Origin: a virus
Strand: one strand, 5' to 3'
IMG/VR virus record: IMGVR_UViG_3300025853_000035
Span: 64,001 to 128,000 of that record
Length of the DNA: 64,000 bases
Below the pieces are notes generated by a model. That model searched no databases and was not told where the DNA came from. It worked only from the letters and a program-made list of their open reading frames with translations. Positions 29,666 to 37,884 of this stretch are shown here, one piece after another. The translations under genes and the position numbers were made by a program. The stretch's first letter is position 1. Every line of letters starts with the position of its first letter.

Positions 29666-30187
29666 ATGACTGTTATCACGCTGACCGTAACCGACCACAG
29701 CCTTGAAGAAGGCACCTACCGCGTGGACTTCCACGCCGAAGGAAGCCAGATCGATGAGGGCCGGGCGACTGCCGCTTATTTCACCGGCTTCTACCTGCAC
29801 ACGTTGATCAACACGCCGGACTTTCTGGCGGGCGCGTCGGAATGCGGTAAGCAATTGTTTGCTGCTGGGGCCGAAGCCGGCGTCATGCACTACGGCACGG
29901 AGAAGGCGAAGGCGATCCTCACGATCACCGATGTCGATACCGATACCGGCCAGATGAGCTTTTCGCTGGAAGGCGAGGGTGGTGATCTGTCCGGCAAGAC
30001 GCTCCCCACGCCCGCCCAGATCATCGGCGTCTATATGCGCAGCCTCCTGAGCGACATGAATTTTCAGGTCGCCTGTTGGGCCTTCGCCGAGGAATTCATC
30101 GCCAGCCACGGCGCTGAGATCACCAACCGCGACAGCAAGCCTGCCGCCAACGACATCGACACCGGCGGCGCATCCCGCGCCGCCTAA
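29666..30187 (+). CDS. Hypothetical protein (173 aa)
   Basis: A protein with a beta-rich N-terminus (TVITLTVTDHSLEEGTYRVDF), a central helical part with C-G-K, and a disordered tail (DSKPAANDIDTGGASRAA). GGGGAG lies upstream. No family recognised. Confidence 0.65.
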   Translation: MTVITLTVTDHSLEEGTYRVDFHAEGSQIDEGRATAAYFTGFYLHTLINTPDFLAGASECGKQLFAAGAEAGVMHYGTEKAKAILTITDVDTDTGQMSFSLEGEGGDLSGKTLPTPAQIIGVYMRSLLSDMNFQVACWAFAEEFIASHGAEITNRDSKPAANDIDTGGASRAA

Positions 30188-30197
30188 TGGAGAAACT

Positions 30198-30761
30198 ATG
30201 ACGATCACTCACCCTGAACTGGTCAGCGCGCTCGTGAAGCCGGGCGCAACCATCGCCGCCCAGATGACGGCGACGGAAGCCGATCTCTGGCACGGCGCGA
30301 CAGGCGTGGCCGGCGAGACCACCGAAATCCTCGAAGCGGTGGTGGAGTCCGAACTGACGGACGAACTGCTCGACATGGACAACATGCTCGAAGAGCTTGG
30401 TGATATGGAATTCTATATCGAGCAGGTCCGCCAGAACCTCGGCATCTCCCGCGACGACACCCTGTGCATGAGCGACGACAGCGGCCCCAGCAATCTCTTC
30501 GACGACGCGGCGATCCTCGCCGTGATCGGCGGCCAGCTTCTCGATCTGGCCAAGAAGGTGGCGATCTACAAGAAGGCGGTCGAGAAGGATGCGTTCATCG
30601 CCGTCCTCGCCCGGCTGGAGGTCGCGATGGCCCGACTGCGTATGCACACCGGCTACACCCGCGATGAAAGCCTGTCGGGCAACATCGCCAAGCTGTCGGT
30701 CCGCTACGCCGGCCTGACCTACTCGAACGAGGCCGCTCAGGTCCGGGCGGACAAGGCATGA
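30198..30761 (+). CDS. MazG-like pyrophosphohydrolase, second
   Basis: A 187-residue helical protein. GVAGETTEILEAVV plus MLEELGDMEFYIEQV gives the MazG metal site, and the end (KLSVRYAGLTYSNEAAQVR) matches the MazG C-terminal pattern. A middle stretch (residues 90-115) is an insertion. ATGA joins it to the next small gene. Confidence 0.75.
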   Translation: MTITHPELVSALVKPGATIAAQMTATEADLWHGATGVAGETTEILEAVVESELTDELLDMDNMLEELGDMEFYIEQVRQNLGISRDDTLCMSDDSGPSNLFDDAAILAVIGGQLLDLAKKVAIYKKAVEKDAFIAVLARLEVAMARLRMHTGYTRDESLSGNIAKLSVRYAGLTYSNEAAQVRADKA

Positions 30762-30910
30762 TCCAGCGTCGTCCCAATCGCACCGGTGCCGCCCTCACCA
30801 CCATCTTCGGCGGCCTCACCATCGGCGTCGGCTGCATCGCCCCGCTGGCCGTGATCGGCTTCTGGGTGCTGGTGATCGCCGCCCTCTGGAAGTATGTTTT
30901 CGGCGGCTGA
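30758..30910 (+). CDS. Small two-helix membrane protein
   Basis: A 50-codon frame starting MIQRRPNRTGAALTTIF; nearly all the rest is hydrophobic, likely one or two TM helices, ending WKYVFGG. The ATG overlaps the preceding stop (ATGA). Basic N-terminus in, hydrophobic remainder: a phage inner-membrane peptide of unknown role. Confidence 0.6.
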   Translation: MIQRRPNRTGAALTTIFGGLTIGVGCIAPLAVIGFWVLVIAALWKYVFGG

Positions 30911-30923
30911 TCGTCTCTTTTTT

Positions 30924-30962
30924 CTTGACCCCACCGACAGTTTAACTAGACGTGGGGTCAAG
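30924..30962 (+). promoter_or_regulatory. Promoter flanked by an 11-bp perfect inverted repeat
   Basis: TTGACC (30925-30930), 16 bp, TAGACG (30947-30952). CTTGACCCCAC (30924-30934) and GTGGGGTCAAG (30952-30962) are perfect inverted repeats that cover the -35 and the start region. The transcript would begin near the second arm. A repressor or activator operator is likely. Confidence 0.6.
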
Positions 30963-30983
30963 ACATAATGACAAAGGAAGACG

Positions 30984-31187
30984 ATGAGTCTCGCAGAAAG
31001 TTTGGCGGCCTACAGCAACCGCATCCTCCTGACCGAACCCCTCACTGCTGCGGAACTCGCTCCGCGCGTCGGGATCGAACCGGATACCGAAGACCCCTAT
31101 GCCGGCCTCAACCGGGCGCAGCGCCGCAAGGCGATCGCCGTGGAGAGCCGGTCTTTTCGTAAGAGCCTCAAGCAGGGGAAAAATTAA
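30984..31187 (+). CDS. Small hypothetical protein
   Basis: A 67-residue protein with a helical start and a basic tail (RAQRRKAIAVESRSFRKSLKQGKN). Its stop overlaps the next ATG by one base. First gene under the dyad-flanked promoter. Unknown. Confidence 0.6.
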   Translation: MSLAESLAAYSNRILLTEPLTAAELAPRVGIEPDTEDPYAGLNRAQRRKAIAVESRSFRKSLKQGKN

Positions 31188-31447
31188 TGGGCTATCACAA
31201 GGCCAAGATCGAGCCGGGCGAATACGGCGAGTTCTCCAAGATTCTGGAAGAGGCGGATGAGTTCGCCGACGCGATCGACCAAGGGATCACCCTCATGGCG
31301 CTGATGGAACTGTCCGATCTGGTCGGTGCCATCACGGGTTATCTCGCCAAGCATCACCCCACCATCACGCTCGACGATCTCATCGCCATGTCGGAAGCCA
31401 CCAAGCGGGCATTCGAAAGCGGTGAGCGGGGAGGACCGGCAGCATGA
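31187..31447 (+). CDS. Short MazG-like protein, third
   Basis: An 86-residue helical protein: KILEEADEFADAI followed by LMALMELSDLVGAI resembles the E-x2-E / E-x2-D pair of MazG-type enzymes, and TLDDLIAMSEATKRAFESGER their C-terminal helix. Single-domain and short, so probably an oligomer. Confidence 0.65.
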   Translation: MGYHKAKIEPGEYGEFSKILEEADEFADAIDQGITLMALMELSDLVGAITGYLAKHHPTITLDDLIAMSEATKRAFESGERGGPAA

Positions 31448-31752
31448 CCGAACTCATCACGGATTACATGGCCGTCCCCGTCGAATATGTCGTCGAGGGT
31501 TCCGATGCCGAGCCGCAGAAGCTTCACGATGACCAGTATCCCGATCGCGTTACGATCTGCCACGCCTATGGCGGCGGTTCGATCACGGTCCTGACCCGGT
31601 CGCTGAATGGCATGAACCATTGCGGCGTCGCGATCCCTTACGAGGAGTTCGCCCGGATGGTCGCAGAGATCATCTCGAACGCGCCGCCGGCCGTGCTCAA
31701 GATGGTCAATGATCGCCTCGACGCGAAAGGAAATCTCCGCCGTGACGCCTGA
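31444..31752 (+). CDS. Hypothetical protein (102 aa)
   Basis: Overlaps the MazG-like gene by 4 bases. Mixed strands with GGGSITVLTRS and CGVAIPYEEF, then a C-terminal helix. Unknown family. Confidence 0.6.
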   Translation: MTELITDYMAVPVEYVVEGSDAEPQKLHDDQYPDRVTICHAYGGGSITVLTRSLNGMNHCGVAIPYEEFARMVAEIISNAPPAVLKMVNDRLDAKGNLRRDA

Positions 31753-31957
31753 ACTCAAAGCGGACATCACGCGCTTCTTCGACATCCTGAATATCCGCGA
31801 GGAGTCGGATAGCGGCCGGGAATTTTCGCCGGTCTACATCTCGTGCTGCCGCGTGATGCTGGGTCAGGAATTGGGCGACATCCTCAAGCGGCTGGAAGAA
31901 GCCGTGGATTACAAGAAGCCCGGTCGGTCGCCGCTGCGGGAAGGTAAGGTGCCATGA
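31742..31957 (+). CDS. Small hypothetical protein
   Basis: A 71-residue protein from a GTG, overlapping the previous gene by 11 bases and the next by 4. Helical and acidic with a C-C pair near residue 36. Unknown. Confidence 0.6.
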   Translation: MTPELKADITRFFDILNIREESDSGREFSPVYISCCRVMLGQELGDILKRLEEAVDYKKPGRSPLREGKVP

Positions 31958-32565
31958 CGCCCAAGGGAATGATGTCGCCCAAGATCGACTACAAGCTGCT
32001 CGGCAAGGCGCTGGGCGAATATGAGAAGCGCGGCTACCGCTATGTCGAGGTGCCGTGGGCCGTCTCGAAAGACTACATCCGGGCGACGCTTCCTGAGCAG
32101 TTCCCGTCGATGCAGATCGGCCTCCCGGTCATCAACGGCACTAACCCGGATGAACTCTACCCGTGCCATCAGGCTTCCCATCTTGTCGGTTCGGCCGAGC
32201 AGGGCTTCCTCGCCCTCGATCTGCCGGAGGGTGCTTATGTCGGCGTCACGCCGTGCTTTCGCTTCGAGCCATATTTCGATCTGTTCCATCAGCCGATGTT
32301 CATGAAGATCGAGTTGTTCGTGACCGTGCCCTACACGACGGGCGCTCGGTTGATGGCGGACGCCAAGGAAGTGATGTCGCTCTATCTTCCGGTCGGGACG
32401 CACCTCGACGAGAAGAAGACGGATGAGGGTTTCGACCTTGAGATCGGCGGCGTCGAGGTCGGCTCATATGGGGTTCGATCGTTCCGCGACACGACGTGGG
32501 CCTATGGCACGGGACTTGCTCTCCCGCGTTTCTCCGTCACCAAGGCGCTCGATTCGGTCGTCTGA
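31954..32565 (+). CDS. Class II aminoacyl-tRNA synthetase-like core protein
   Basis: A 203-residue protein whose landmarks resemble a class II aaRS catalytic core: GSAEQGFLALDLP, a motif-2-like C101-F-R103-F-E105 ... H112 ... E120, VGSYGVRSF (169-177) and a motif-3-like G185-T-G187-L-A-L-P-R192. It lacks room for an anticodon-binding domain. Paralogues of this kind (HisZ, AsnA, PoxA and others) charge amino acids, modify proteins or only bind. In a tRNA-rich phage it is suggestive, but the family call rests on motif reading. Confidence 0.5.
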   Translation: MTPKGMMSPKIDYKLLGKALGEYEKRGYRYVEVPWAVSKDYIRATLPEQFPSMQIGLPVINGTNPDELYPCHQASHLVGSAEQGFLALDLPEGAYVGVTPCFRFEPYFDLFHQPMFMKIELFVTVPYTTGARLMADAKEVMSLYLPVGTHLDEKKTDEGFDLEIGGVEVGSYGVRSFRDTTWAYGTGLALPRFSVTKALDSVV

Positions 32566-32606
32566 CGTGTCAAGCACTTTATCTCGCTGATGCACAGTTA
32601 AGTTTC

Positions 32607-32635
32607 TTGCTTTCCACCGCCATTTTAACTATACT
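32607..32635 (+). promoter_or_regulatory. Promoter of the ribonucleotide reductase genes
   Basis: TTGCTT (32607-32612), 17 bp, TATACT (32630-32635): a weak -35 and strong -10, the reverse of the other promoters. CATTTTAAC appears inside the spacer. Confidence 0.55.
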
Positions 32636-32676
32636 GTGCGGCCGTTTTCCTCCTACCCAGCGGACCCCAAAAATTT

Positions 32677-34434
32677 ATGCCAATCTCCCCGAACGAGATC
32701 GTGATCGATCTCGGGCGTGATGCCCGTCTGACCCCGCAAGCCCTCGAAACCTTGAAAGATCGCTATCTCGTCGGCAACGAGACCAGCCCGCAGCAGGCAT
32801 TCGCCCGCGCCGCTGCTGCCTTCGCTGATGACGTTGCCCACGGCCAGCGCATCTATGACTATGTGTCGCGCGGCTGGTTCATGTTCGCCACCCCGCTGCT
32901 GTCGAATGGCGGCACCGAGCGCGGTCTGCCGATCTCCTGCTTCCTGAACTACATGGCTGACAGCCGTGAAGGCATCAACCAGCACTATGAAGAGACCTCG
33001 TGGCTGTCCAGCCTCGGTGGTGGCGTTGGCGGCTATATCGCTGTGCGCGGCGCTGAGCCGACCAGCAAGGGTTCGGCGTCGAGCGGCGGCATCCCCTTCG
33101 TCTGCGTCATCGACCGTTACATGCTGGCCTTCTCGCAGGGCAAGACGCGCCGTGGTTCCTATGCGGCCTATCTGGACATCTCGCACCCGGACATCGACGA
33201 GTTCCTTGAGCTTCGCAAGCCGTCGGGCGGCGATGCCAATCGCAAGGCGCTGAACCTCCACCACGCCGTCAACATCACCGACGAATTCATGGCCGCCTGC
33301 ATCGCGGACGCGGACTGGAATCTGGTCAGCCCGAAGACCGGTAAGACGGTCAAGACCGTTTCGGCGCGCGGCCTGATGCGGAAGATCGTGGACACCCGTC
33401 ACCAGACCGGCGAGCCGTTCATCCTGTTCAAGGACACAGCCAACCGCGCGATGCCCGCGCCGTTGAAGGCCAAGGGCCTCAAAATCCACCACTCGAATCT
33501 TTGCACCGAGATCATGCTGCCGACGGCACAGGATCGCACGGCGGTCTGCTGCTTGTCGTCGGTCAACCTCGCACTCTACGACGAATGGAAGGATCACCCG
33601 ACCTTCATCGAAGACCTGATGCGGATGCTGGACAACACCCTGACCGTGTTCATTCAGCAGGCTCCCAAGGAACTGTGGCGCGCGGTGAAGTCGGCGATCA
33701 ACGAGCGTTCGGTCGGTCTCGGCGCGATGGGCCTGCACACCTATCTCCAGAACAAGGGGATCGCGTGGGGTTCCGATCTGGCGCGCGGCTACAATGTGAT
33801 GATGTTCGAGCATCTGCAAAAGAAGACGAACGCCGCATCGATCAAGCTGGGCGCAGAGCGCGGTGAGGCCCCGGACATGGAAGGCACCGGCGAGCGCTTC
33901 TCGCACAAGATGGCCGTGGCCCCGAACGCCTCGTCGTCGATCTTCCTGAACGTGTCGCCGTCGATCGAGCAATACCCGGAGAACATCTTCATCCACAAGA
34001 CCCTGTCGGGATCGCACAAGGTGAAGAACCCGGCGCTGGAAGCCTTGCTCGAAACCAAAGGCAAGAACACCGACGCCGTCTGGAAGGACATCCTCGCCAA
34101 CGACGGTTCGGTCCAGCATCTGGACTTCCTGTCGGCGATGGAGAAGCTGGTCTTCCTCACCGCGTTCGAGACCAACCAGCTTCTGTCGGTCGAGATGAAC
34201 AACGATCGCACGCCGTTCGTCGATCAGGGCATCTCGTTCAATCTGTCGGTGCCGGCCGAGGTCGATGCCGAATACATGCTGGAACTACACTTCGCCGCAT
34301 GGGCCGGCGGTTCCAAGTCGATGTATTACGTCCGCTCGAAGGCCCCGAACAAGGCCGAGAACATGAACACCAAGGTCGAGCAATTCGAACTGGTTGTTCC
34401 TCAAGACGAAGGATGCCTGAGTTGTGAGGGGTAA
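32677..34434 (+). CDS. nrdA: Class I ribonucleotide reductase, large subunit
   Basis: A 585-residue protein that reduces NDPs to dNDPs. Visible are C88 (PISC), N-L-C-T-E-I with the catalytic Asn/Cys/Glu, the C-C-L-S-S region, the Tyr pair near SMYYVRS and the C-terminal shuttle D-E-G-C-L-S-C. It is much shorter than the roughly 760 residues of E. coli NrdA and appears to lack an N-terminal ATP-cone, so it may escape dATP inhibition through that domain. It has its own promoter at 32607-32635 and is followed by an HNH gene and nrdB. Confidence 0.93.
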   Translation: MPISPNEIVIDLGRDARLTPQALETLKDRYLVGNETSPQQAFARAAAAFADDVAHGQRIYDYVSRGWFMFATPLLSNGGTERGLPISCFLNYMADSREGINQHYEETSWLSSLGGGVGGYIAVRGAEPTSKGSASSGGIPFVCVIDRYMLAFSQGKTRRGSYAAYLDISHPDIDEFLELRKPSGGDANRKALNLHHAVNITDEFMAACIADADWNLVSPKTGKTVKTVSARGLMRKIVDTRHQTGEPFILFKDTANRAMPAPLKAKGLKIHHSNLCTEIMLPTAQDRTAVCCLSSVNLALYDEWKDHPTFIEDLMRMLDNTLTVFIQQAPKELWRAVKSAINERSVGLGAMGLHTYLQNKGIAWGSDLARGYNVMMFEHLQKKTNAASIKLGAERGEAPDMEGTGERFSHKMAVAPNASSSIFLNVSPSIEQYPENIFIHKTLSGSHKVKNPALEALLETKGKNTDAVWKDILANDGSVQHLDFLSAMEKLVFLTAFETNQLLSVEMNNDRTPFVDQGISFNLSVPAEVDAEYMLELHFAAWAGGSKSMYYVRSKAPNKAENMNTKVEQFELVVPQDEGCLSCEG

Positions 34435-34479
34435 CCACCCCTCACTTTCCTCACCCATTTACGGCATCCAAGAATAGCT

Positions 34480-34980
34480 ATGCACTTTCAAGGACAGCGC
34501 GGCCTTACCAACGACCAACGGTTTGACGCAAGTTACACAGTTGGTGACGCTTGTTGGGAATGGACCGGGGCGTGCGACAAAGACGGTTACGGAATCTTCT
34601 GGGACGCTGAAAAGCCGGGACGGGTGCGGGCCAATAGGTTCGCCTTGGAACGTATTACCGGGCCGCTTGGTGAGTTACAAGCGTGTCACCAGTGCGATAA
34701 CCCAAAATGTGTCCGGCCCGCCCATCTCTTCGCTGGGACCGGGTCCGACAATATGCACGACAAGGCGTCAAAAGGAAGGACATTAGGGTTCGCTTCGTTG
34801 AAAGGCGAACAACACACTCAAGCTAAACTCTCAGAGGCAGAAGTAGCTCAGATTAAGCGGCGTCTACTCTCAGGGGAAAAACAAAAGACACTGGCGGCGG
34901 AGTTCGGCGTCGGGAGTCCTCTAATTTCACGGATCAATTCAGGAAAGATTTGGAAAGATGTCGCTGCTCAAGCCAAGTAA
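34480..34980 (+). CDS. HNH homing endonuclease between nrdA and nrdB
   Basis: A 166-residue protein: CWEWTGACDKDGYG, then C-H-x-C-D-N-P-x-C-V-x-P-x-H-L-F-x-G-T and DNM.DK..KGR, an HNH_3-type nuclease, followed by a helix-turn-helix (LAAEFGVGSPLISRINSGKIWK). Codon use and the lower GC differ from the flanking RNR genes, a sign of transfer. RNR genes are common landing sites for phage homing endonucleases. Its last 23 bases overlap the nrdB start. Confidence 0.85.
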   Translation: MHFQGQRGLTNDQRFDASYTVGDACWEWTGACDKDGYGIFWDAEKPGRVRANRFALERITGPLGELQACHQCDNPKCVRPAHLFAGTGSDNMHDKASKGRTLGFASLKGEQHTQAKLSEAEVAQIKRRLLSGEKQKTLAAEFGVGSPLISRINSGKIWKDVAAQAK

Positions 34981-35983
34981 AGCCTACAAGCCTTTCGCCT
35001 ATCCATGGGCATTTGAAGCCTATGAGGCAATGCAGAAGATGCACTGGTTGCCGAGCGAGGTTCCGTTGCAGGAAGATGTTCATGACTGGAACGTCAAGCT
35101 GAACGATAAGGAGCGCAACCTCCTGACGCAGCTTTTCCGCTTCTTCACCAAGGGTGACGAAGACATCCTGCACGGCTACAACGACCTCTATATCCCGATG
35201 TTCAAGCCGACCGAGGTCCGCATGATGCTGTCATGCTTCGCGACGGCTGAGTGCAACCACGTCCACTCCTACTCGCAGTTGATCGACACGGTCGGTATGC
35301 CGGAGTCGGACTATGCCGCTTTCGCTGAATATGAAGCGATGTCGGCGAAGCACGAATATATGTTCGCGGACCACTCGGTGAAGGCCGACGGCACCAAGTT
35401 CACCAAGCTGGAGCAGGCCGCGCTCAACCTCGCGATCTTCTCCGCGTTCGGGGAGGGGATGCAGCTTTTCTCCAGCTTCGCAGTGCTGCTGTCGTTCAAG
35501 CGCCGGGGACTGATGAAAGGCATGTCCACGATCGTCGAGTGGTCGCTGCGCGATGAATCGCTCCACGTCGAGGCGATGATCAAGCTGTTCCACACGCTGA
35601 TCAAGGAAAACCCGAAGCTGTGGACCGACGACCTCAAGACCGCGATCCGCAACATCGCGAAACAAATGGTCGGCCTCGAAGACAAATTCATCGACCTGAT
35701 GTTCGCCATGGGCGAGATCGATGGTATCACTGCCGATGATACCAAGAAATATATCCGCTACACGGCGGATCGTCGCATGATTCAGTTGGGCCTCAAGCCG
35801 ATCTACCGGCAGAAGGAAAATCCGTTCGAGTGGATCGACGAGATGATGGTCGCCCACACCCACACCAATTTCTTCGAGGGCCGGGCGACCGAATACTCGA
35901 AGGGCGGTATCACCGGATGGGACAAGACGCCGTGGGGCTTCATTTCGAAGCTGAAACAGTTCATTGCTGGAGAAACAAAATGA
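34958..35983 (+). CDS. nrdB: Class I ribonucleotide reductase, small subunit
   Basis: A 341-residue ferritin-like protein. Metal ligands are in A-E-C-N-H (E-x2-H) and in the second E-x-x-H, D-E-S-L-H. A conserved GDEDILHGYNDLYIP segment lies upstream. It supplies the radical to NrdA. The start is nested in the HNH gene end, with AAAGATG the only local signal; the ATGA at the stop couples it to glutaredoxin. Confidence 0.92.
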   Translation: MSLLKPSKAYKPFAYPWAFEAYEAMQKMHWLPSEVPLQEDVHDWNVKLNDKERNLLTQLFRFFTKGDEDILHGYNDLYIPMFKPTEVRMMLSCFATAECNHVHSYSQLIDTVGMPESDYAAFAEYEAMSAKHEYMFADHSVKADGTKFTKLEQAALNLAIFSAFGEGMQLFSSFAVLLSFKRRGLMKGMSTIVEWSLRDESLHVEAMIKLFHTLIKENPKLWTDDLKTAIRNIAKQMVGLEDKFIDLMFAMGEIDGITADDTKKYIRYTADRRMIQLGLKPIYRQKENPFEWIDEMMVAHTHTNFFEGRATEYSKGGITGWDKTPWGFISKLKQFIAGETK

Positions 35984-36243
35984 AGGACATCGTCGTCTAC
36001 TCCAAGGAAGGGTGTCCCTTCTGCTCCCTCCTGAAAGCCGAGCTTCGCAAGCGCGGGCTTGCTTATCAGGAATTTGACCTGACTGACGACGCCACGCGGC
36101 AAGAATTTTACGCGAACACGAATACGAACAGCGTGCCGCAACTTTTTCTCGCCGAGGGCGTTTGCGGCTTGACCGCACCTACAGGGACTCGTATCGGGGG
36201 CTGGACAGAGGTGTCACAAAACTGGACGGTCTTCGAGTCGTAG
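35980..36243 (+). CDS. Glutaredoxin-like protein
   Basis: An 87-residue thioredoxin-fold protein: VVYSKEGC-P-F-C (active-site CPFC at about 12-15), SVPQLFL (cis-Pro) and the degenerate GG.TE end. It would re-reduce RNR. The ATG overlaps the nrdB stop. Confidence 0.88.
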   Translation: MKDIVVYSKEGCPFCSLLKAELRKRGLAYQEFDLTDDATRQEFYANTNTNSVPQLFLAEGVCGLTAPTGTRIGGWTEVSQNWTVFES

Positions 36244-36321
36244 GTTACTGCAACCCCTCAAATATGTCCTGTTGTGAGAATGGCGGTCGCGCAATCAATA
36301 TGCGCGGGCCGCTATTTTCGC

Positions 36322-36349
36322 TTGACACTGTTTTGGTTTTGCCTGAATT
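36322..36349 (+). promoter_or_regulatory. Promoter of the repressor gene
   Basis: TTGACA (36322-36327), 16 bp, TGAATT (36344-36349). It lacks the upstream ACCGACATTCT element, so it may be read by the host alone. Confidence 0.5.
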
Positions 36350-36382
36350 TGTGTTCACCGAAACGAATCAGGAGGACATCAA

Positions 36383-37180
36383 ATGACGACGGTGAAGGAA
36401 CGCGCCAAGCTTAGCATTGCGACCGATAAGAATGCACCCGGAAAGGGTGTCATATCGGTTCAAACCATGCCGGACGCACCGGCCCCGCCGAAGCAGGCGG
36501 TCAAGAGCAGCCACCTCGCGCGGCGCTCGGATTTGATCGGCTCCGACATCGGCCTCGATCTTTCCACCCTTGGCGGCCGACTGGCTTATGCCCGTCTCAA
36601 GGAAGAAGTGACTCAGGAAACGCTCGCCGAGGCGATCGACAAGGTCCGGGGCACGATCAACGCCTACGAGGCGAACACCATCAAGCCGCCGATCGCTGTC
36701 GTCGAGATTCTGGCCAAGGTGCTCAAGGTCTCCCCATCCTTTCTCGCCTTTGGTGAGCATGGCGTGAAGGCCGCGCCGAATGGCAACGCGGCCGAGAACA
36801 CGGTCAGCGTCGAAGAGGTCACGTTCGGCCGGGACGGTCGTTTCGTGAGCGGTGCCTTCGCCATGCCGCGCACGCTCGCTCAGAGCTTCGTTGCCGAAGT
36901 CCGCGATCTCAAGATTTTCGTGCTGGACCACGATGCCCCGGCATTCAACCTGCGGGCAGGTGCCCGTATTTTCGCTGACACCAGCGCGGATGCGATCTCG
37001 CCCAGCCACGATACCTATCTGATCGAGGTCATCGGCGGCATGGAAATCGTCCGGGCGCACGCCGGCCTGACGAAGTCGGCGACGATCGAGCTTGAGGACT
37101 CGCGGGGCAAGCGCTCCAACGTCCAGCTTTCCAAGCTCAAGGTGCTCGGCGCGGTGGTCTCCACCCTCAACCACAATTAA
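36383..37180 (+). CDS. CI-like repressor (XRE HTH plus S24-like domain)
   Basis: A 265-residue protein. Residues 1-60 are a basic, probably disordered arm. An XRE helix-turn-helix follows (GGRLAYARLKEEVTQETLAE, GTINAYEAN, PP.AVVEILAKVLKVSPSFLAFG). The C-terminal 90 residues are strand-rich with DLKIFVLDHDAPAFNLRAG and DTYLIEVIGG, like LexA/CI S24 folds without an obvious Ser/Lys dyad, so probably not self-cleaving. It lies alone before the central terminator under its own promoter, as expected of a regulator. Confidence 0.75.
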   Translation: MTTVKERAKLSIATDKNAPGKGVISVQTMPDAPAPPKQAVKSSHLARRSDLIGSDIGLDLSTLGGRLAYARLKEEVTQETLAEAIDKVRGTINAYEANTIKPPIAVVEILAKVLKVSPSFLAFGEHGVKAAPNGNAAENTVSVEEVTFGRDGRFVSGAFAMPRTLAQSFVAEVRDLKIFVLDHDAPAFNLRAGARIFADTSADAISPSHDTYLIEVIGGMEIVRAHAGLTKSATIELEDSRGKRSNVQLSKLKVLGAVVSTLNHN

Positions 37181-37204
37181 GCCTCTTGGCGTTTCGGTAA
37201 AATA

Positions 37205-37236
37205 AAAGCCCGGCGAGATCGCCGGGCTTTCTTTTT
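37205..37236. terminator. Bidirectional Rho-independent terminator between converging arms
   Basis: AAAGCCCGGCGA pairs perfectly with TCGCCGGGCTTT around GA, with a T run on both strands (CTTTTT on plus; TTTTATTTT on minus). It separates the plus-strand early/middle arm from the minus-strand arm. Confidence 0.92.
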
Positions 37237-37495
37237 ACTCGAATGGCCACTGCGTGAAATCCCGCTTTGGCGGAGCCTTGGGTCGCAAGGCTTCTACCGG
37301 GAACGGACGTGGCTCGAACAGCGTGTCGGATGTATCTACGGTGAGCGGCGTGAGCGGGTGATCCTCGCCATACCATTCGTTGGCATTCTCGGCCCACGCG
37401 TAGGCTTCATCCTTGTCCATGAAAACGGCCATGACCATCATGATCATGCCGTCTACCTTCCGTTTCTTAACGACTGGATAACAGCGCGGGATCAC
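37235..37495 (-). CDS. Hypothetical protein (86 aa)
   Basis: Starts at a GTG overlapping the preceding stop (GTGA). It has a Met-rich strand (MIMMVMAVFMDKDEAYAWAE), a helix and a Pro-rich tail. Its stop abuts the central terminator. An ATG 16 codons in is possible as a start. Unknown family. Confidence 0.6.
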   Translation of the reverse strand: MIPRCYPVVKKRKVDGMIMMVMAVFMDKDEAYAWAENANEWYGEDHPLTPLTVDTSDTLFEPRPFPVEALRPKAPPKRDFTQWPFE

Positions 37496-37875
37496 TGCGT
37501 CTTCACCGGCGTCAGGAGAATGTCACAGCCTTGCTTGGCGAAGGTCCACTGGCCTTCGAAGGCACCGTCGCCTACCTTCATCCGGCCGGCCTGAACCAGC
37601 ATGAGGAGATCGGTGGCGCTTCGCACGCCCATCAGATATTTCACATCCGGCGCGTCCTTGAAGTAACCATGGAACTTCGCGGCCGATTGTCCGCGCGACA
37701 TGGTTTCGATGACGAACGCACCTTCGAGAATGACGTTGCGTCCCAACTCCATGTTGGCTCCCTTGGCTCGCCACGAGCCGTTCACATAGCCGGTGAAGAA
37801 ATGGTCCGGGCGGTCGTTGTGAGCGGCCACGCCCCATGCCGCGCCTTTGACGGGCACGTCCTTGATATGCTTCAT
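37492..37875 (-). CDS. Hypothetical protein (127 aa)
   Basis: A strand-rich protein (FTGYVNGSWRAKGANMELGRNVILEG in outline) with a C-terminal ILLTPV. AAGGAACCACA precedes the ATG. No family recognised. Confidence 0.65.
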   Translation of the reverse strand: MKHIKDVPVKGAAWGVAAHNDRPDHFFTGYVNGSWRAKGANMELGRNVILEGAFVIETMSRGQSAAKFHGYFKDAPDVKYLMGVRSATDLLMLVQAGRMKVGDGAFEGQWTFAKQGCDILLTPVKTQ

Positions 37876-37884
37876 TGTGGTTCC

